The position numbers were made by a program, and so were the translations under genes. From Archilochus colubris (lineage: Eukaryota; Chordata; Aves; Apodiformes; Trochilidae): a DNA stretch of 64,000 nucleotides. Positions 23,141-36,935 of the stretch are shown here, one piece after another; the first letter of the stretch is position 1; every line of letters begins with the position of its first letter. Below the pieces are notes generated by a model. It was not told the DNA's origin, ran no database searches, and worked only from the letters and a program-made list of their open reading frames with translations. The stretch covers positions 178,950,480 through 179,014,479 of the forward strand of contig CM041083.1 in assembly GCA_023079485.1 (NCBI GenBank), given 5' to 3'.

Positions 23141-25019
23141 GAACTGGGGAGAGCATGCTTGAGGGGGCAACAAGGGATGCCAAGGATGGATGGTATTTCA
23201 TGCAGAAGGGTAAAACTGAGGTAGGGCCAGGCAATAAAATCTGAGGTAGCTTGTGTTAAATTATAGCACCCAGCTGTGGGTGAATTTCTGCCATGAGGTG
23301 GTGTCACAGGTGAGCCCAAAATGTGCAGGGACCCCTAGAAGTTTTCCTGTGATCCTGCTTCCAGGTGTTGCTTCTCTGGGTTTAGGTCCAGCTGGAGATG
23401 AGACAACAAAAGTTCAAATGCTGCCAGTCATGGATGCCTCTTCCTGAAAGGCTGTGAGAAGCTGGTTTTCTTAATGTTTCAAATCATATGTCCTTGAAAT
23501 GTTGGTAAGTGTGACAGTGTGATGAAAGGGATTTACAGCAGAGCTGCCTGGAAGCTGGATGAGGGGACAATGACAAGAAAGGAGAGGAGAGAAGAGTAAA
23601 TGAGTGAAAATACAGGGTTTGTTTATTAACACAGAATTTAACATCCCAATAACAACTCAGTTGTTCAGTGTTATACCAGTGTATGTGTTATACATCAATG
23701 TCTACTGCAAGGCCATTTCTCTTAGCAGTGGGAGGCTTTTTTTCCTGCTAGACTTTGAATCTGATTTCCAGATTATCTAAATTACTTTCCAACAGAGCCA
23801 AGATACTGGAATGTTTCTTTTGGAATTGTCCAGAATGAGCTTTTACTTCTTTTCTTGGTGATTCACTTCTATTTCTGTGTAAAGTTCAGGAAGTGCCTTG
23901 TCTTAAAATCGTGTGCATGTGACTGGTTCTGATGGCAGCTTTGCACACAAAAGGCTTTGCCCAGGCAGAACCTTGGTGCTGCTGTGGATGAAACACATGG
24001 AACAATCTGTGTAAAACTGCACAATCAGACAAATATTTTCCAGTAAACTTAAAGGGAGGAGAGTATCCAAGTTCCATGGATAACTCTGAACAATTTTGCA
24101 GCTATTTATGTGATGATAGTGACCGAGAAGAAAGGAAGTGAATGATGGGAGATGCACTGAGCCACTTATTTCTGTCATGTCTTGATTAATACAATTGTGA
24201 AGCAGAAGCCAGGGTCCCATGCTGGAGTCACTGACAGTCACCTGCTTTGATGGGAGGAGAGCACATAGGCCAGGCCAGACTTGGAATGTAGATAGTGCTA
24301 AGTACTGTGTTTACCTGAGCTTTAAAGGGAAAAAAGAAATTAGAAAAGTGGCCTCTTGTCTGGCTTTAAAAAATTAAACAGAGGCTTAACAATACATTTT
24401 TAACTCTGAAAAGCCTACTTATGTGAATCATTGACAAAGGGGAGACCTGAACCTTACTTAATGTATCAGCTCTTGGAATGGGACTTCAGGCTTTTCACTA
24501 TGAAAAACATTCTCTGGAAGTAAATGCTTTATCTGTGGGATTAGTACTGCTCAGACTTAACTCTCCACTGAAATCCATGTTCCCTTGTGAGAAGTCCAAG
24601 ACAATACCTGGGCTCTTGTGAGCTGTTGTCCTTTCTGATGCTGGGTTGCTTGAAAGAGAGAGAACATAGCTGGGTGACACAGCTATCCTTCATGGAACTG
24701 GATTTACCTGTATGCTGGGGAAGGAGCTGATCACTCTGCTTTTCCATTAGCTGATTTATTTTGTCTTCTTGTTATGAATCTTATACTTTAAGTGAAAAGA
24801 CTTCCTGACTGCAGTTATATTTGTTCTTATTACAGAACCATTCCCCATCTAGTTGTGCTTAATTTACTTTCCTAATGTTGTCAAGTACTCTCAAAATTTG
24901 AATCCAAGTTTTGATATACCAAAAATACCAAGTAGGACTCTCCGAAACACACATAGTCTGAAGCCTGTGAATCACCCTGGAGACTTGTGAATTACAGGAC
25001 AGAATATTTTAGAAAAAGA

Positions 25020-25290
25020 TAACAAATAATAAAGCTATTTTTAAATGTTATTTTAAAATCACTGGCTGTCTAGGAATGGTAGCTTCTAGCACAGGCTTCA
25101 TTGTAATTGGAAAATGGATCCATTCATGGAGCTCCATTACACATAAATCAGACAGGCTGACAGCTCACATTCTATTACCTTTCTTTAATGCTGTATTTCT
25201 AAGTGATAATTATATTAATTGGTGATTATTCTGGTTTTGAGCAGTTCAAGGAATTTCTGATATGGGTAAGCAGGAGTAAATTTTAAAAAC
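25020..25290. other. Possible conserved non-coding block
   Basis: AT-rich and non-repetitive, with CATTGTAATTGG, GATAATTATATTAATTGG and CTCCATTACAC words. Several homeodomain-type cores lie within 200 bp. It is inferred to be regulatory from composition, and no conservation data were available. Confidence 0.3.
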
Positions 25291-28200
25291 CTTTGCCTCA
25301 TATAAATTTGCTGTATAATTGACCATATAAGACTCTGTGATGCAATCCCTAGGAAATTATCTGAGTAAAACCTATCATTTTATCTCCCCTGAGATTCTTA
25401 GCTTCATTAGATGAGGTTCTCCATTTTCTCTTTAATTATTTGCTCTGGCAATTAAACATTTGGTGGCTGTTTACGAAATGAACCTGAAGTTCAAAACTGC
25501 CCCATAGGAACTGTGATGAATATAATTTCATTATACACAGCATATAAAATATATTATTCTGTTTTTCTGAACTCATTGTGGAAGAGTCCTGGAAAAGAGA
25601 GAGGAAAATGCCTCCTTCTATGGGCTGCAAATTGGATCACATCTAAGAACTCTGGGACACCATTGCCAAATCAGCCACCAGCCAGATGTAGAAAAGATTC
25701 AAGAGACTCCACAACTTTCTTTCCTGTTTGTGGGTCTTGGCCTGGCCCTGTTTTGGACACAGGACAGACAAATGCTTGTATAAAACTCCTTCATTCTGCA
25801 GGGAACAACAGACACCAACTGCCTGTGTGCAATAGCTTGGGTATTTTGGTGGTCATTGGCTGAGAAAGAAAGGACTAACCATGAAAGCTGTTCACACCAT
25901 GTCTGTTAGGAGAGATTTTCTTAAGGGAAAATGTCCCTGCCAATCCAACTGCAGCAAAATAACACCCATGGAACATGAACAATTGCTTTTTAAGAACCAC
26001 CACTGCATGGGAAGGCTCTGGGGCTACTGGTGCTTCTGTTTCTCATAGAAAGTAGAGGTGGATATATCTGGACATTTTCTTTCTTACTGCCATTACAAGT
26101 CAGCAAATTACTCAAAGGATTTTCCCTATTCTGAATAATTATGAAGGCAGGCGTGCAAGTCTATGATGAATATACTGGGAAAGGGGAGCCACTGCAAACC
26201 ACTCTGTTCCCTCTTTATGGTTAGGGGGTGGGAGGGGGCAAATGGGTCAAGATTTGGTCTTGTCCTCTTCCTTATGGCCCACAGAGGGTGGTCAGGAGGA
26301 GGCAAGGCAAGGTGGGGAAAGGAGAGAAATACATAGTTTCCAGGTAGGAAATAAGATACGTGGGATCTTCACATTTTCTTTGACTTGTCCCTGGATGTGT
26401 ATATTGGCACCAACTAAATTGGCCCATTTGGTATTCAAGAGACCTGTGGTGGCCAGAATATCCACCCTATTTTTCTTATTCTTTCTGCTTTCTTAATAAT
26501 GATGAACATAAACATGTATCACAAATTGGTGATAAACTGTAATAAAAGTATTGGTAAGAGAGGACAGCCTACCCTGTCACAGTAGGACAAGATAAGTCAA
26601 CAATACCTTGTATGTGTCATCAGCTACCCATTAAACAGACCTTCATAGTCCTCATTACTCTCTCAATGTGCTCTATGAACAGAGAGATCTCCAAGTGATG
26701 CAGTTAAAGCTGCAGCTTTTGTGAAATGTCACCTCTCTTCTGGAACATTCTGTCTTGCAAAGATGGACTTTATGTGATTAAAACCAGTATAAGAAAAAGA
26801 CCCATGAAGTGTGGCTGGCTGAGAACAGTGTGATACCAGTCAGACATGAAAAGACATCGATCTCAGGTCAGGTGAAACAAATCAGCTCCTCTTCCTTGAC
26901 AAGGATGTTTGGAGAGGGCTGATTGCCTGAATGGTTTGAGCTCCTCTGCTGTTCCCTGACACCTGACACACAAACCTGGGTAGAGCTCAGAGAAAAGCTC
27001 TGGGCCTAAGGCAGTGTATGTTTACAGACCAAGCACTCTGCTGTGCCTCAGCATCTCCTGTGCAGCCTGGGGAATGTTTCAGCCTGCATGGTTCTTGGGT
27101 GAGCAAGAAGTATGTCTTTGTCAGGCTTTAGGAGGAGGGGTGATCTGTTGTCTGCATTCCTACCTGAGACTCACTCAGTGTCCTGAAGGGCAGAGCTCCT
27201 TCTATCATGTTTCATCATCTTGCTTTGCTGAGCAGATCTCAGGCACCTTTTGATCTGTGGCTGGTGATGCAGTCATAATTAACAAGCAGCCAACTCTGCA
27301 TTCAGATGTCAGCCTCTGGCTTCAGGCTTCCTGAGAGGGCATCTGCTGTGGCAATAGTCCTACCCTGGGCTTCCAGGCCTGCAATGCTTTAGCACTGCTT
27401 TGTCATATAGACCTAGATTCACTGCCAGTGAGACTAAGCTGGGACATTCTGGCAGAAAGAACTTGTGGTCAGTTGTGAGAACTACATAGAAGCCTGTAGT
27501 GAAATCTCCAAAGCAGTTAAAACATCCAGTCAAATGCCAGAATTGCTTATCTTACAGGACAATGTATTTTCTCACTGTGGGATAGCATTCCTGAGGCATA
27601 TGCCATCAGCCCAATCTCACCATGTCCTTCTTTCTCAGTAGATCTCCTCTTCCAGGTCATGACAATGGCATGTTTGTGCAGCAGAAATCAGGTGAACTCA
27701 CAGTAGACCTAAAGATCATCTTGCAACATAATTCCTCCTATGCCCATCCTTACTTCCATTTCTGTGCTTCAGTCAAAGCACAGTGATTCAAAGAGTGCAA
27801 GGTGCTAACCACTTCAGTATATATATTTTTTTTTTTTCCCAGTAAACTGGTCACACCCAGATAAGAGTTCAGCTCCACAGTGCTGTCAGATGCAGTGGCT
27901 CTACAGATGGCCTCAGCCAGCTCTTGGCACGGGACTTTTGGAATGAGAGGGAGTGCTTTCTCCTGTGAATCCACATCTGCTCATGCTTGGGTGAGTCTGG
28001 CTTCTTGAAACAGTCATGTTATTTTACTGAGATAATCACAAAGCATCAAGATAATAAAGCCATGGACTGAGATGCAGTAAAGACAACGCTTGATGAAGAT
28101 TACAGTGCATGGCTGGTTGTCTTTCCAAAGGTCTTGGATGCAAAGGAAATTTCAAATAATAAATACCTGTGTCTGTACCTTTAAATGTAGCCAGTGTTTA

Positions 28201-29559
28201 AAGAACAGCTCAGATATGAGAGGGTGACACCCACAATGTGCCACTGAATTTAGCACCTTGTTGGCACTGATTTTACCAGGGCAAGCACATGCTTCTAGCC
28301 TAGGCTGGAGGTTGTTGTAGCTTTTCCTGGTATCTAAGTTGTCAGGCATACCCAGAATGTTCCACCACAGAGATGAGAGCACTCACCAGCCAGGAGGCAC
28401 ACAACCAATTTGCCATCTGGGATCATGCCATGAACCCATCTCCCTTCTGAACTTTGTTTCTAGAGGGTTCATTTTGAGGTGTATCAGATAGGCTTTGATA
28501 GTAAACAGCATACAAACAGGAGAATTCTCCTAGCTGTTAGCAAAAGTCCTGTGTGGGGAGTGGGAGAAGGAGCAGAGAGGAGAATCTGGGTGACACTGAG
28601 CCTGCCAGGCTGTTTGCATGATATCACTGTTTAAAGTCTTGTGACAACAAAACATCACATTACATCTCTAAAAAGGACTGTGTGCTATAAGGCAGCTCTT
28701 CTGCAGGACCTGTGCAGGGTCTATTGGCCAGCCATGACTTGTCTTTAGCTTCTCAGCTTCAGCTGGGATTCCCACAAAACCTCTGTCACACCTAGTTCTT
28801 CAGTTAAATTACAGCTCAGCTGTAATTAAAAGGCTTTAACTCAACAGATGTCTTCCCATGTGCACACCTTCTTGAACCACGCTAGTGCCCTGGATACTGA
28901 TCCAGGGACCTCTTTGGTACATATAGTTGCCTGCAAACAGGACAGGGCTTCTACTATGCCAGAAGATACTCGTACATCTTCTCAGGAGTATCTGTCCCTA
29001 TCCCACTCTTGGAACAGACTGTCCTGTCTCAGCATAAAACCTCTGTGTTCCAGTGATTTATCTCTTCCTCTCCCAAGAGGGAGGTGTGTGTCTAATGGCC
29101 TTTGTGTCCTTAATCACCTGGATCACTGGAATAAGGCAGCTACCCCTGCACCAGATGCATATAAAGGTTGTTCAGTTTTGCCTTGCTGTCAGTGCAGGTG
29201 GCTTTTTAGCTTGTTTGGAAAAGCTGCTGCAGATGCAGGTAAATGCTGACATTTCTTTAACTGTTGGCGTCAAGTAATAACATGGTTGGTGTTGCCTAGG
29301 GGATTAGCTGGACCCTGCAATGTCTCCTGCTGCTTCTTGGTGCTCTTGGCTTGTGTATCTGCTATAACTGCTTTCCCTGGCTTCAAATCAGTGTCAAGAT
29401 ACAGCCTCTCTGACACTCAGTGATCTCTCTTACAGCAAATTAAAAAAAAAATTAAACTCATTCCTGCAACATTTAATAATGAAGTATGCTGGTGAATTCT
29501 CTGCACTGTGCTGGGGTGCAAAAGGCTGTGAATAGTATCAATCTTGCAACAAGAAAAAA

Positions 29560-29830
29560 ATAAAAATCTGTCTCTCTTGAAATATTAGCTCAAGTTGCCA
29601 GCATCAGCATTCTAGGATTTTGCTTTCTCAAAGTCATCAGATTGAAGGAAAGCTTATTAGCAGCCCTTGGCCCACCAAATAGAGAACAGAATATTTCTGA
29701 GGGTTGTTTGTCAGCCTTATTCTTGCCTAAAATCCTTGAATCTTATTTTCCATTTGGTCTAATCATCCCCAGCCTTAAAATTAATTGTTCTGGAGCCAGT
29801 ATCTGGCAGTGTAGAGCACCCAGACCTCGC
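29560..29830. other. Possible conserved non-coding block
   Basis: Unique sequence containing AAAATTAATTGTTCTGG and TTTGGTCTAATCATCC. It shows no repeats and no coding signature. This is weak compositional evidence for a regulatory element. Confidence 0.2.
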
Positions 29831-31779
29831 AGGCACTGTTTGTTAGAGCTGGGTTCCTGCAGAGACCATTCAGAGAACTCTTTCATTCTCTTTCCAAGTT
29901 TGTTTCCCCACTGTCAACATTCAGTTTTCTCATTTAAATAAAAGCTGCCCATCTGATCTGGTCTTTGCAGCTTTTAACAAACCAGCTCGAGGAAGTGCAG
30001 CACTTTCTGGGGAAAATCCCAGCAAACCTCCCTCTCCAGCAGCCGATGAATCAAAGCTCACACTCTAGCACCCTCTGGCAGGAGGGTGCAAAAATGGTAT
30101 TGCTGCAGAAAGGTAAGGAATTCCAGGCACACCCGGAAAAAAATAGTAAGAAGAGACACACGATTAGGCATTTCTTAGCAATAACAGTGTTTTAGAGGCT
30201 CTTGCCAGAGCTATGCAGGGCACATTGCAGTGCTGTGCAGAGGCTCCTGCTACACAGTGCTAAAAAGTTAATGATCAGATAAAGCTGAAGGAGCAGCCAC
30301 TGTCAGCTGCCTTAGCTCTGTGTGGTTGCTGAACACTTCGTGGTGCCACATGTGAAATAAAGTGGGAAATACCCAGTGAAAGAGGGAAGCCACTCATAAA
30401 AAAGACACAGCAGAAGGAGCTGCAGGCTCTTTGGCAGACACCACAAACACAGAGACAATGCTTCCCATCTGGAAGAAGATGCAAATCCTGCAGAGGCTTC
30501 AGCCCTTTGCAGCACACACAGGGGCTGCCAACAGCTCCAGAGCACACATGGGTGACCAGCCCCAAACCAAACTGGGTATTCCTTTATTTTAAATTGGATA
30601 CAGATGCCTGAATCAGCATGGTGGCAGAAATAGTTTTCTTAACACTGGAAGAGACACCCCAGATGAGGGGTAAACCCTAGAGACTTCATGAACTGATCTT
30701 TACAAGGAAGGGTGCAACAGCACAGAGAAGCACCAAAACAAATGAAAATTTTCTACACTCAGGAATGTGTATGTACAGGGAACTGAAACTATTATTTGGG
30801 AAATCTCACATGCTGGATTTCAACAGAAAGGATGAGCACCAAAGTGAGAGGAGGCTGAAAAGAGAGATCAGAACTGGGGAACATAGAAAACCTCTGCTGA
30901 TTGAGAGGTTTCAAAGGGTAAATATGCTGAGAGTGATTTTACTGCATGCAAAGGGAATGTTTTCTTAAGGGTATAGTTGCTGCCAAACATTTTTCTACAC
31001 TTGACACTCCAGCATCAGCAGGTCTCTGGTAAGGCAATAAAAAAAAAAAGCACAGTTTGTTCACATTCAGCCCTCTGTTTGGGAGATATTTTCTCCAACT
31101 GCCACTGAATTTGCATTCATCAGCCCAGATGTTTCATCAAGCCAATCAACCATCTTTTGTTTCCTTTTCTGTGGAGAGGGATGGAGACTGCCCTCACAGG
31201 TACTTTAAAGAACACATCAAGAGAAAAGTTATCTGGTGTAGCACTGGTAAAGCTGATGCTGTATTTGGGGTAAGAATTTGACACAAAACTTCTTCATTCT
31301 CCATTTTCTCCGGCTCAGGCCTGGGAAAACACAGTGGAAAAGATTGTGCCAAGACACCAAGCTGCTCTGGCACCAGCGGGGACACTCAGGCTGAAGCGAA
31401 GTGACGGTAATGGAAGACAGCTTCAATATGCTTGTGCTACCAAGATTCAGGGAAAATGTGTGCCACAATCTTCCTCAAGCAATACCTGGAATTTGCACAA
31501 TGCAAAGGTGTTTGAAAAAAGGGGATGCAAACCTTGTTCCAGTGGAGAAATTGAAGGAATCATTTGAAGTCCTGTTGTAAGGGCAATCAAGTCGGCTGAG
31601 GTAGCTGTGGGCAGACAGGAGGTGGCTTTGTCCAGGGTGCAGATATTTCAGCACAAGTGCCAACACATACACCTCAGAAATGAATAGGACATTTGAAATC
31701 AGTGAGTTTGTTTATTTATGCTGGAAGCTAAGTGTTAAGATCATCTTGATTGCCATGTGCTATTACATTTGGCTTTGGG

Positions 31780-31808
31780 AAAAAAAAGAAAAAAAAGAAA
31801 AAAAAAAA
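31780..31808. repeat. A-rich tract with G interruptions
   Basis: Runs of six to ten A separated by single G. It is simple sequence. Confidence 0.9.
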
Positions 31809-33299
31809 GGCGTGGAAGCTGCCTCTTTAAGGGAGGTAGGAAAGAGTGGAGCAGAAAGAGCTGTGCTTGCAGAGATGTGTCACACAGCCTGGAGCAGCTT
31901 GATGTCAGGCTTTGAAAGGACCATGTCCCATCAGTGTCCTTTGCTAGGACTGATTGCAGAACATATTTAGCTTTCTATACCATTTAAATGTACAAATTAC
32001 TGCTCTGTGACTCAATTAGTAGCTCCAGTGCTCTTGGCATGCCTATCTCCCCTGAAGGGCAAAATGCAGCTCTTGGTGACTGCTAATGCTCCAATCACGC
32101 TGCAGACTTGCTCCAAATTTCATGATGTGGTACTCCAGACACAAGGTGTTGAGCTGAAGCTTACCCACTGTGTTTCCTCTGCCAGAGCAGCATATTGTAC
32201 ATCCCGTTCCTCAGGGACAGACAGAGGGCCAAAGCCTTCTCTTTGTTTTGGAGGAAAATTACTACCATTTCTGATAGAACCGAAGTTAGTAGCAAACAAT
32301 CTCTGAGAAAAGGGTGTTCCAGTGAACGTTCATCTCCTCTTTAGGCCATGAGACCCACTCTTGACTTTACAATCAGTCCTCTGTCACCACACTGAGTGAC
32401 TCCAGGTCAGTGCCTGGTGCTCCTCCTGTCCTTGAAATGCATAGACACCAAATATGAACTGTTCTGGCTGTGCCATGTGTCCCTGCAGTACCAGGACATC
32501 CACAATCACTGTGTCATCAGGCAGGAATGTGGGTGAGTGCCACGGGGACAGCACTTGCAGAAGGTCACTGATGGTCTTGTCAGGCTCAGTGATCCCTGCT
32601 CAAGGTCGAGGTTGTGGGTCAGGTAGTGAGCCTCCAGAGGTTTGGGTTTTCCCAGTGACAGAGACATGTTTTCATTTGACACTTCTTTGGCTTCCAAAGA
32701 CTGGGAGACCAAGACTTGTTTTGGGTGAAAACATTGCATAAGAGGATTAGGTATTTTCTGACTGAATTTCACTTTGCTTGAACCTGAGAAATAAAGTTAG
32801 AGACCACAAACACCAAACTGCTACATTTCAGAGATGGCAAGGGTTGAAAAGGACAGAGTAAAGATCAGAGCAGCCACAAATGTTGGTAACTGAGAGCATG
32901 GTATTATGCTCTGGAGAAAAGTATTCACCACTATCAATGGGAGGGTAAGGTAGAGGGATTTCTAGATGGCATCACAACTGTGGTGGAACATAGTAACTCT
33001 TCTGGGAAAAAACATGAACAACAGTCAACCACCATGACTTCTCAGGAGAGTATGTGCAAGATCTGTGCATTAAAACAATATTACGAATGTAGAATTGGGA
33101 AGTAAATCACTAAGAAAGTCCAAATTCTCTTAATGTTGTAGAGGAAGGGGACACATTAGGAAAGAATAAAGAGAAATCACCACATGCACATAATTCCATG
33201 CTGCATTTTCATTGTCATCTTCAATTTTCCTGCAAGAATAGCACTTTCTCTCTGAAAACTGCGTGAAAAATTCCTTCTCAATTTCCTAGCTTGAAGTAA

Positions 33300-34480
33300 C
33301 CACCTCAAAGTGGGAGAGGGTAGCAGAGGAGAGGGGTTGGGGGAAACTCATAAGCAAATAGAAGGCACAAATTTTGTTGGAAGGGCAGTAAGCAGAGATA
33401 CTGGACGCACGATTCTGTCTGAGAAAGATGAATCCATCTGCTTTTCACCACTTTGGTATGGGGGTTGGAGGGTAGAGAAGGAAGCAATCTCAAAGATGCC
33501 AGCTTGGAAGAGGCTGGTTTTAGGCCACACTGATCTAGGCCAGTTTACCCTGTATGAGAAGGGCTGTGAGAATTTAAAGCAGAGGAGAAGATAGAGGCAT
33601 TAACTATCTCACTGGGGCAAGGTTACTGAATACAGAAGAAGAAAGAGTAGGTGTGAAGGGCCAGAAAAGACTAAAGAAGGTACCTGAAGGAGGGGAAGCT
33701 TTTCAGCTTGTCTTTATTTAAAGACTCAAGAAGGAACAAGAGTGGGGGCCCTGCAGGGCCACCTCCAGCAGTGCTGATGGAACCCTGGCTCATTTCTGGT
33801 GGCTGTACCCAGGAAAATGTAGGACAGGCAGCAATGAGCATCAACAAAGAACCCCACTTTCTGACCCCTGAAAATGGTGTGGACAACCAACCAAAACTAA
33901 GGGACTCCCAGCATCCAGCCTGTGGATTAGCTACAGAAAAGAGTTGCGGAGTGTCTGAAAGCACAGAAAACTGCAGATGCTGAAGAGAAATGAAAGGTGA
34001 TGGATGGGGACCACAATGACATACACAATGCAGCTCTGTCCAGATAGGGGCTAAGACAAACAGGAAGACTGGGAAGATCCAGGCTGCTGAGGTTGTCCAG
34101 AACAGGAGGTGCCTGATTCAAAGCATGTAGCCACATAAGGCTCTTTGAGGTGGGGATTTTAATTGTGTGAATGCCTTGGTGTGCTAAAGATGATTCTAAA
34201 ATGAAGGATGAAGCAAGGAAGAAAGCAATGAGTTTTGAGATTCCAGGTAGAAGGCTGCTAGAATTGTCAAAGGAGATAAGCTGACACCTCTCAGGGCAGG
34301 AGATGGTGTAAGTCTTTTGTGAGAGTTAGGACAAACCGTGGAAGGATCTACTTTTCCAGGAAACTGAAACAGTTTTCCAAAGGACAGCAGAGGCTAGGTA
34401 GGAATGCAGGCAAAGGAAGAGCAGTTAGCTCAGAGGAACAAAGATCTGAGAACCTAGACTTGACTGCAGATTTATAAGAC
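33300..34480 (+). other. Purine-rich segment
   Basis: The plus strand is enriched in AGAAG, GGAGG and GAAAG words for more than 1 kb, similar in style to 14218-14940. No frame is recognisable. It could be an eroded retroelement body or part of a non-coding transcript. Confidence 0.25.
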
Positions 34481-35479
34481 CAAGAAATATACAGCTTGTG
34501 CACGTGAGATCCATCTGCAACAGGCAAGAGTCTGAGCTGTGGAAGGCACTGACCCCACCGCTAAGGGAGCAATAGAAAGAACAAAATAATATTTCTAGAT
34601 GGTGTGTAACTTTTGTGGAGGAGAGGATGGACATGCCAAAACTCAAAGTCCATATGTCTTCTGGTATAGTTAAAAAGTTAAAGTTAAAAACTGCACTAGT
34701 GACTTCTTTTGCAGGCAATACACCATACTTGGGAACCCTGGGGTATGGAGGAAGATGCTCTTCACTCAGGAGCATTCTTCAAGGCCACATCCAGGGAGAG
34801 TGCTCCCACGACACCAAGAGGCAGCCTTGGGACAGTTTGATTTGAGCAGGTCCATGCTGGAGGGATTAAGAGGACTTGGCAGTCTCCCTGCCCAGCACCT
34901 GGCCTGGACAAGACTTGGGAGGCAGCATTAGACCCACCAGCATCTTTCAAAATACTTGCATCTTGCTTAAGCCAACCAAAACATCTAATCTCACCAGACT
35001 CCAGCCTTTGGGTTGGAATGGTTTTCCCCTTACATGTTTACTGCCTTGTGTCATGGGCATGATATAATTCCTGGTGGAGAAATACAACCATCACCTCCAA
35101 AGAATGCAGGTTCTCAGCAGTTACAGAAGTAGGGGTTTTCTCTTTACTTTCATGTCAATAAGGGGGAATTTGTAAGGGTTTTGTCAGGGAATTTCTCCAC
35201 CAGCCCCGCTGGAAAATTCCACCTTGGCTGGAGAATGTGAAAAGAAAACATTGCCTACAGATATATTTAAGAACCAACATCACAATAAAATAATGAAATA
35301 ATGGGATTTAGGTCCCCAAATGTCCTTGTGGGTTGGTTCCTGCCCGAGGAGAAGCAGATTTTGGAGAAGGCCAGGCACGAAGGGGCTGTCCTCTGTAAAG
35401 ACAGGAGGCGTCCATAACCCAGGATCTCAGAAAAAGGCGAGACCTGGGCCAGCTCAGGGGCTTTTCTGAGGAGCAGGTG

Positions 35480-35830
35480 AAGCTCCTGCCACACCCACCG
35501 CTAGCCCAGCCTGAGCCCCACGGAGCGGCCTCCTTAACGGGGCTCAAGGCAAGGGTTGGAGGCATCTCCCCTCCTTCCCTGCTCGGCACGGTTTCCCGGC
35601 CCACCCCGGGCAGACGCAGGCGGCAAGGCCCGGGAGGCCCGCACGGGGGCAGCGCAGGACGGCGCCCGGGCCCATCCCGGCAGCTGCCGCTGAGGGCTCC
35701 GCCGGCGGGAGGGCGGCGGCCTGGGCGGGGGGGCCGGGGCAGGGCAGGGCAGGCCGGGAGCTGCCGCCTCGCAGAGCCCTGAGGGGCCGAGGTGTAAGGT
35801 AGCGCAGGTATGATTGCGGCATGGTGGCTT
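35480..35830. promoter_or_regulatory. Small CpG island, probable promoter
   Basis: GC-rich DNA with dense CpG, especially 35580-35800, in a CpG-poor background. It contains GC-box (SP1-type) words GGGCGG at 35711 and GGGCGGGG at 35723, plus repeated GGGCAGGGCAGG. On the plus strand, a consensus-like splice donor CAG/GTATGA lies at 35805-35813, which would suit a short non-coding first exon ending at 35807 with transcription to the right. Long open frames on both strands here (for example 35308-35880 minus, 190 codons) are proline- and arginine-rich products of GC content and match no family. The direction of transcription is not settled. Confidence 0.6.
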
Positions 35831-36769
35831 GCTAATAATTTGCATGGTGCTTTACACAGCAGGGGTGTGCCCACGGGCACGGTCTCTTCGTTGCACCGTG
35901 GCTCTCCTGGATGTTTGTTTCACAGACCTCGGTCACTCACTTAGACGCCACCATCCAGAGCAGTCACAGATGGACAGCAAGGACCCCGCTTACCGTGGGC
36001 TGCCTGCGTTATCAGGAGAGATGTGGAAATGAAGCAAGGCCAACAGCCCCTTCCCTGCAGAGCGTGCACATGCAGCCTCGCCATCCAAGCCAGATGTGTG
36101 GTCCTGTCCAAGAAGGGACTCTTCCCTAGTTCAGATAGGGACATACACATAAGAAAATCCTGTGCTTGTAATGTATATGGACAGATATACAGTGATGTAT
36201 TTATTACTGCAGGGACCGAGCTGGAAAAGAGAGCAGAAAAGATGCAGGGACGTACATGAGCGAGATGATGGGACCATAAAAACAACATTTGAGTATGGAA
36301 GAATATACCACATAAAAACATTTTATGTGGCTCAGACTGAGGATTTGTCTTCCAAAGGACCCTGCTTGCATCAGTGGCTATGAGGAAGTACAAAGAGAAA
36401 AGAGCAGTGCAAGTATATACATAAACATTCTCTGTACTCACGCTGGAGTACTCTCACAATTTTATCTCTTTTCAGTTCAAGGGATTTCCCAAGCCCAAAA
36501 TAGTTTATCTGTATCTCTAACAGATCCCTCTTTCAAACACTTGACCTGTGGCCCTGCACATGTTTTGCATCTTAAGCACCATTTGAAGAAGGGCTCCACA
36601 GACCCAGCAGCCACCATGAGAAGGGCTGCTCCATCTTTTGAAACTTTGTTAGTGACATGTGACAGCTCTTAGTTCTTGTTCTGGAAGTGAGCACCCTTTC
36701 TACTGACTCACAGTATCCACCTTTCCCACCTATCATTTTGCAGCCCTTTTAGCATACCCTCTGAAGTCA
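35831..36769. other. Unique sequence, no gene recognised
   Basis: Sequence to the right of the small CpG island. CpG content falls rapidly. No exon or repeat was recognised. Confidence 0.45.
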
Positions 36770-36935
36770 GTTGTCTCTTTCTGAAGCAGAACAATTCAAG
36801 CCTACTCAGCCTCTCCTTAAATGTAAATCATTCCATACCTTTAATTTAAGTTCATCCTGCTCTTCTCTGAACTTTTCAGGTTCTGATATCCACTTTTGGA
36901 GACGTGGGCACAGTTCTCAGGAGCAAACAGGAGCC
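36770..36935 (-). mobile_element. Ancient CR1-type LINE fragment
   Basis: The plus strand reads CTCAGCCTCTCCTTAAATG, then a CATTCCATACCTTTAAT phrase, CTGCTCTTCTCTGAAC, and CCACTTTTGGAGACGTGGGC. The order and spacing match the minus-orientation CR1 segment that usually reads CTCAGCC..CTC, ATC.TTT, GCTCTTCTCTGAAC and GGGGCACAGA. The similarity is decayed, suggesting an old copy. Confidence 0.55.

Larger units (their letters stand above)
23141..35479. other. Long unique stretch, no gene recognised
   Basis: Over 12 kb without a recognisable exon, RNA gene or transposon. The longest open frames are near 130 codons and match nothing. The stretch includes possible conserved blocks (25020-25290, 29560-29830), short A- or T-rich runs (27828-27838, 29442-29451, 31039-31049, 31780-31808) and a purine-rich plus strand at about 33300-34480. 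Old repeats too decayed to recognise by eye may be present. Confidence 0.5.

Noticed and set aside
32815..32870. Possible CR1 3' end (AAGGGTTGAAAAGGACAGAG)
   Set aside because: Only a loose resemblance over about 30 bases, without the neighbouring CR1 phrases.
34995..35030. Possible CR1 phrase (TTTGGGTTGGAATGG)
   Set aside because: The following sequence does not continue as CR1. It is likely chance.
35308..35880. 190-codon minus-strand frame across the small CpG island
   Set aside because: Proline/arginine/alanine-rich frames on both strands are expected from GC-rich DNA. No domain is visible.
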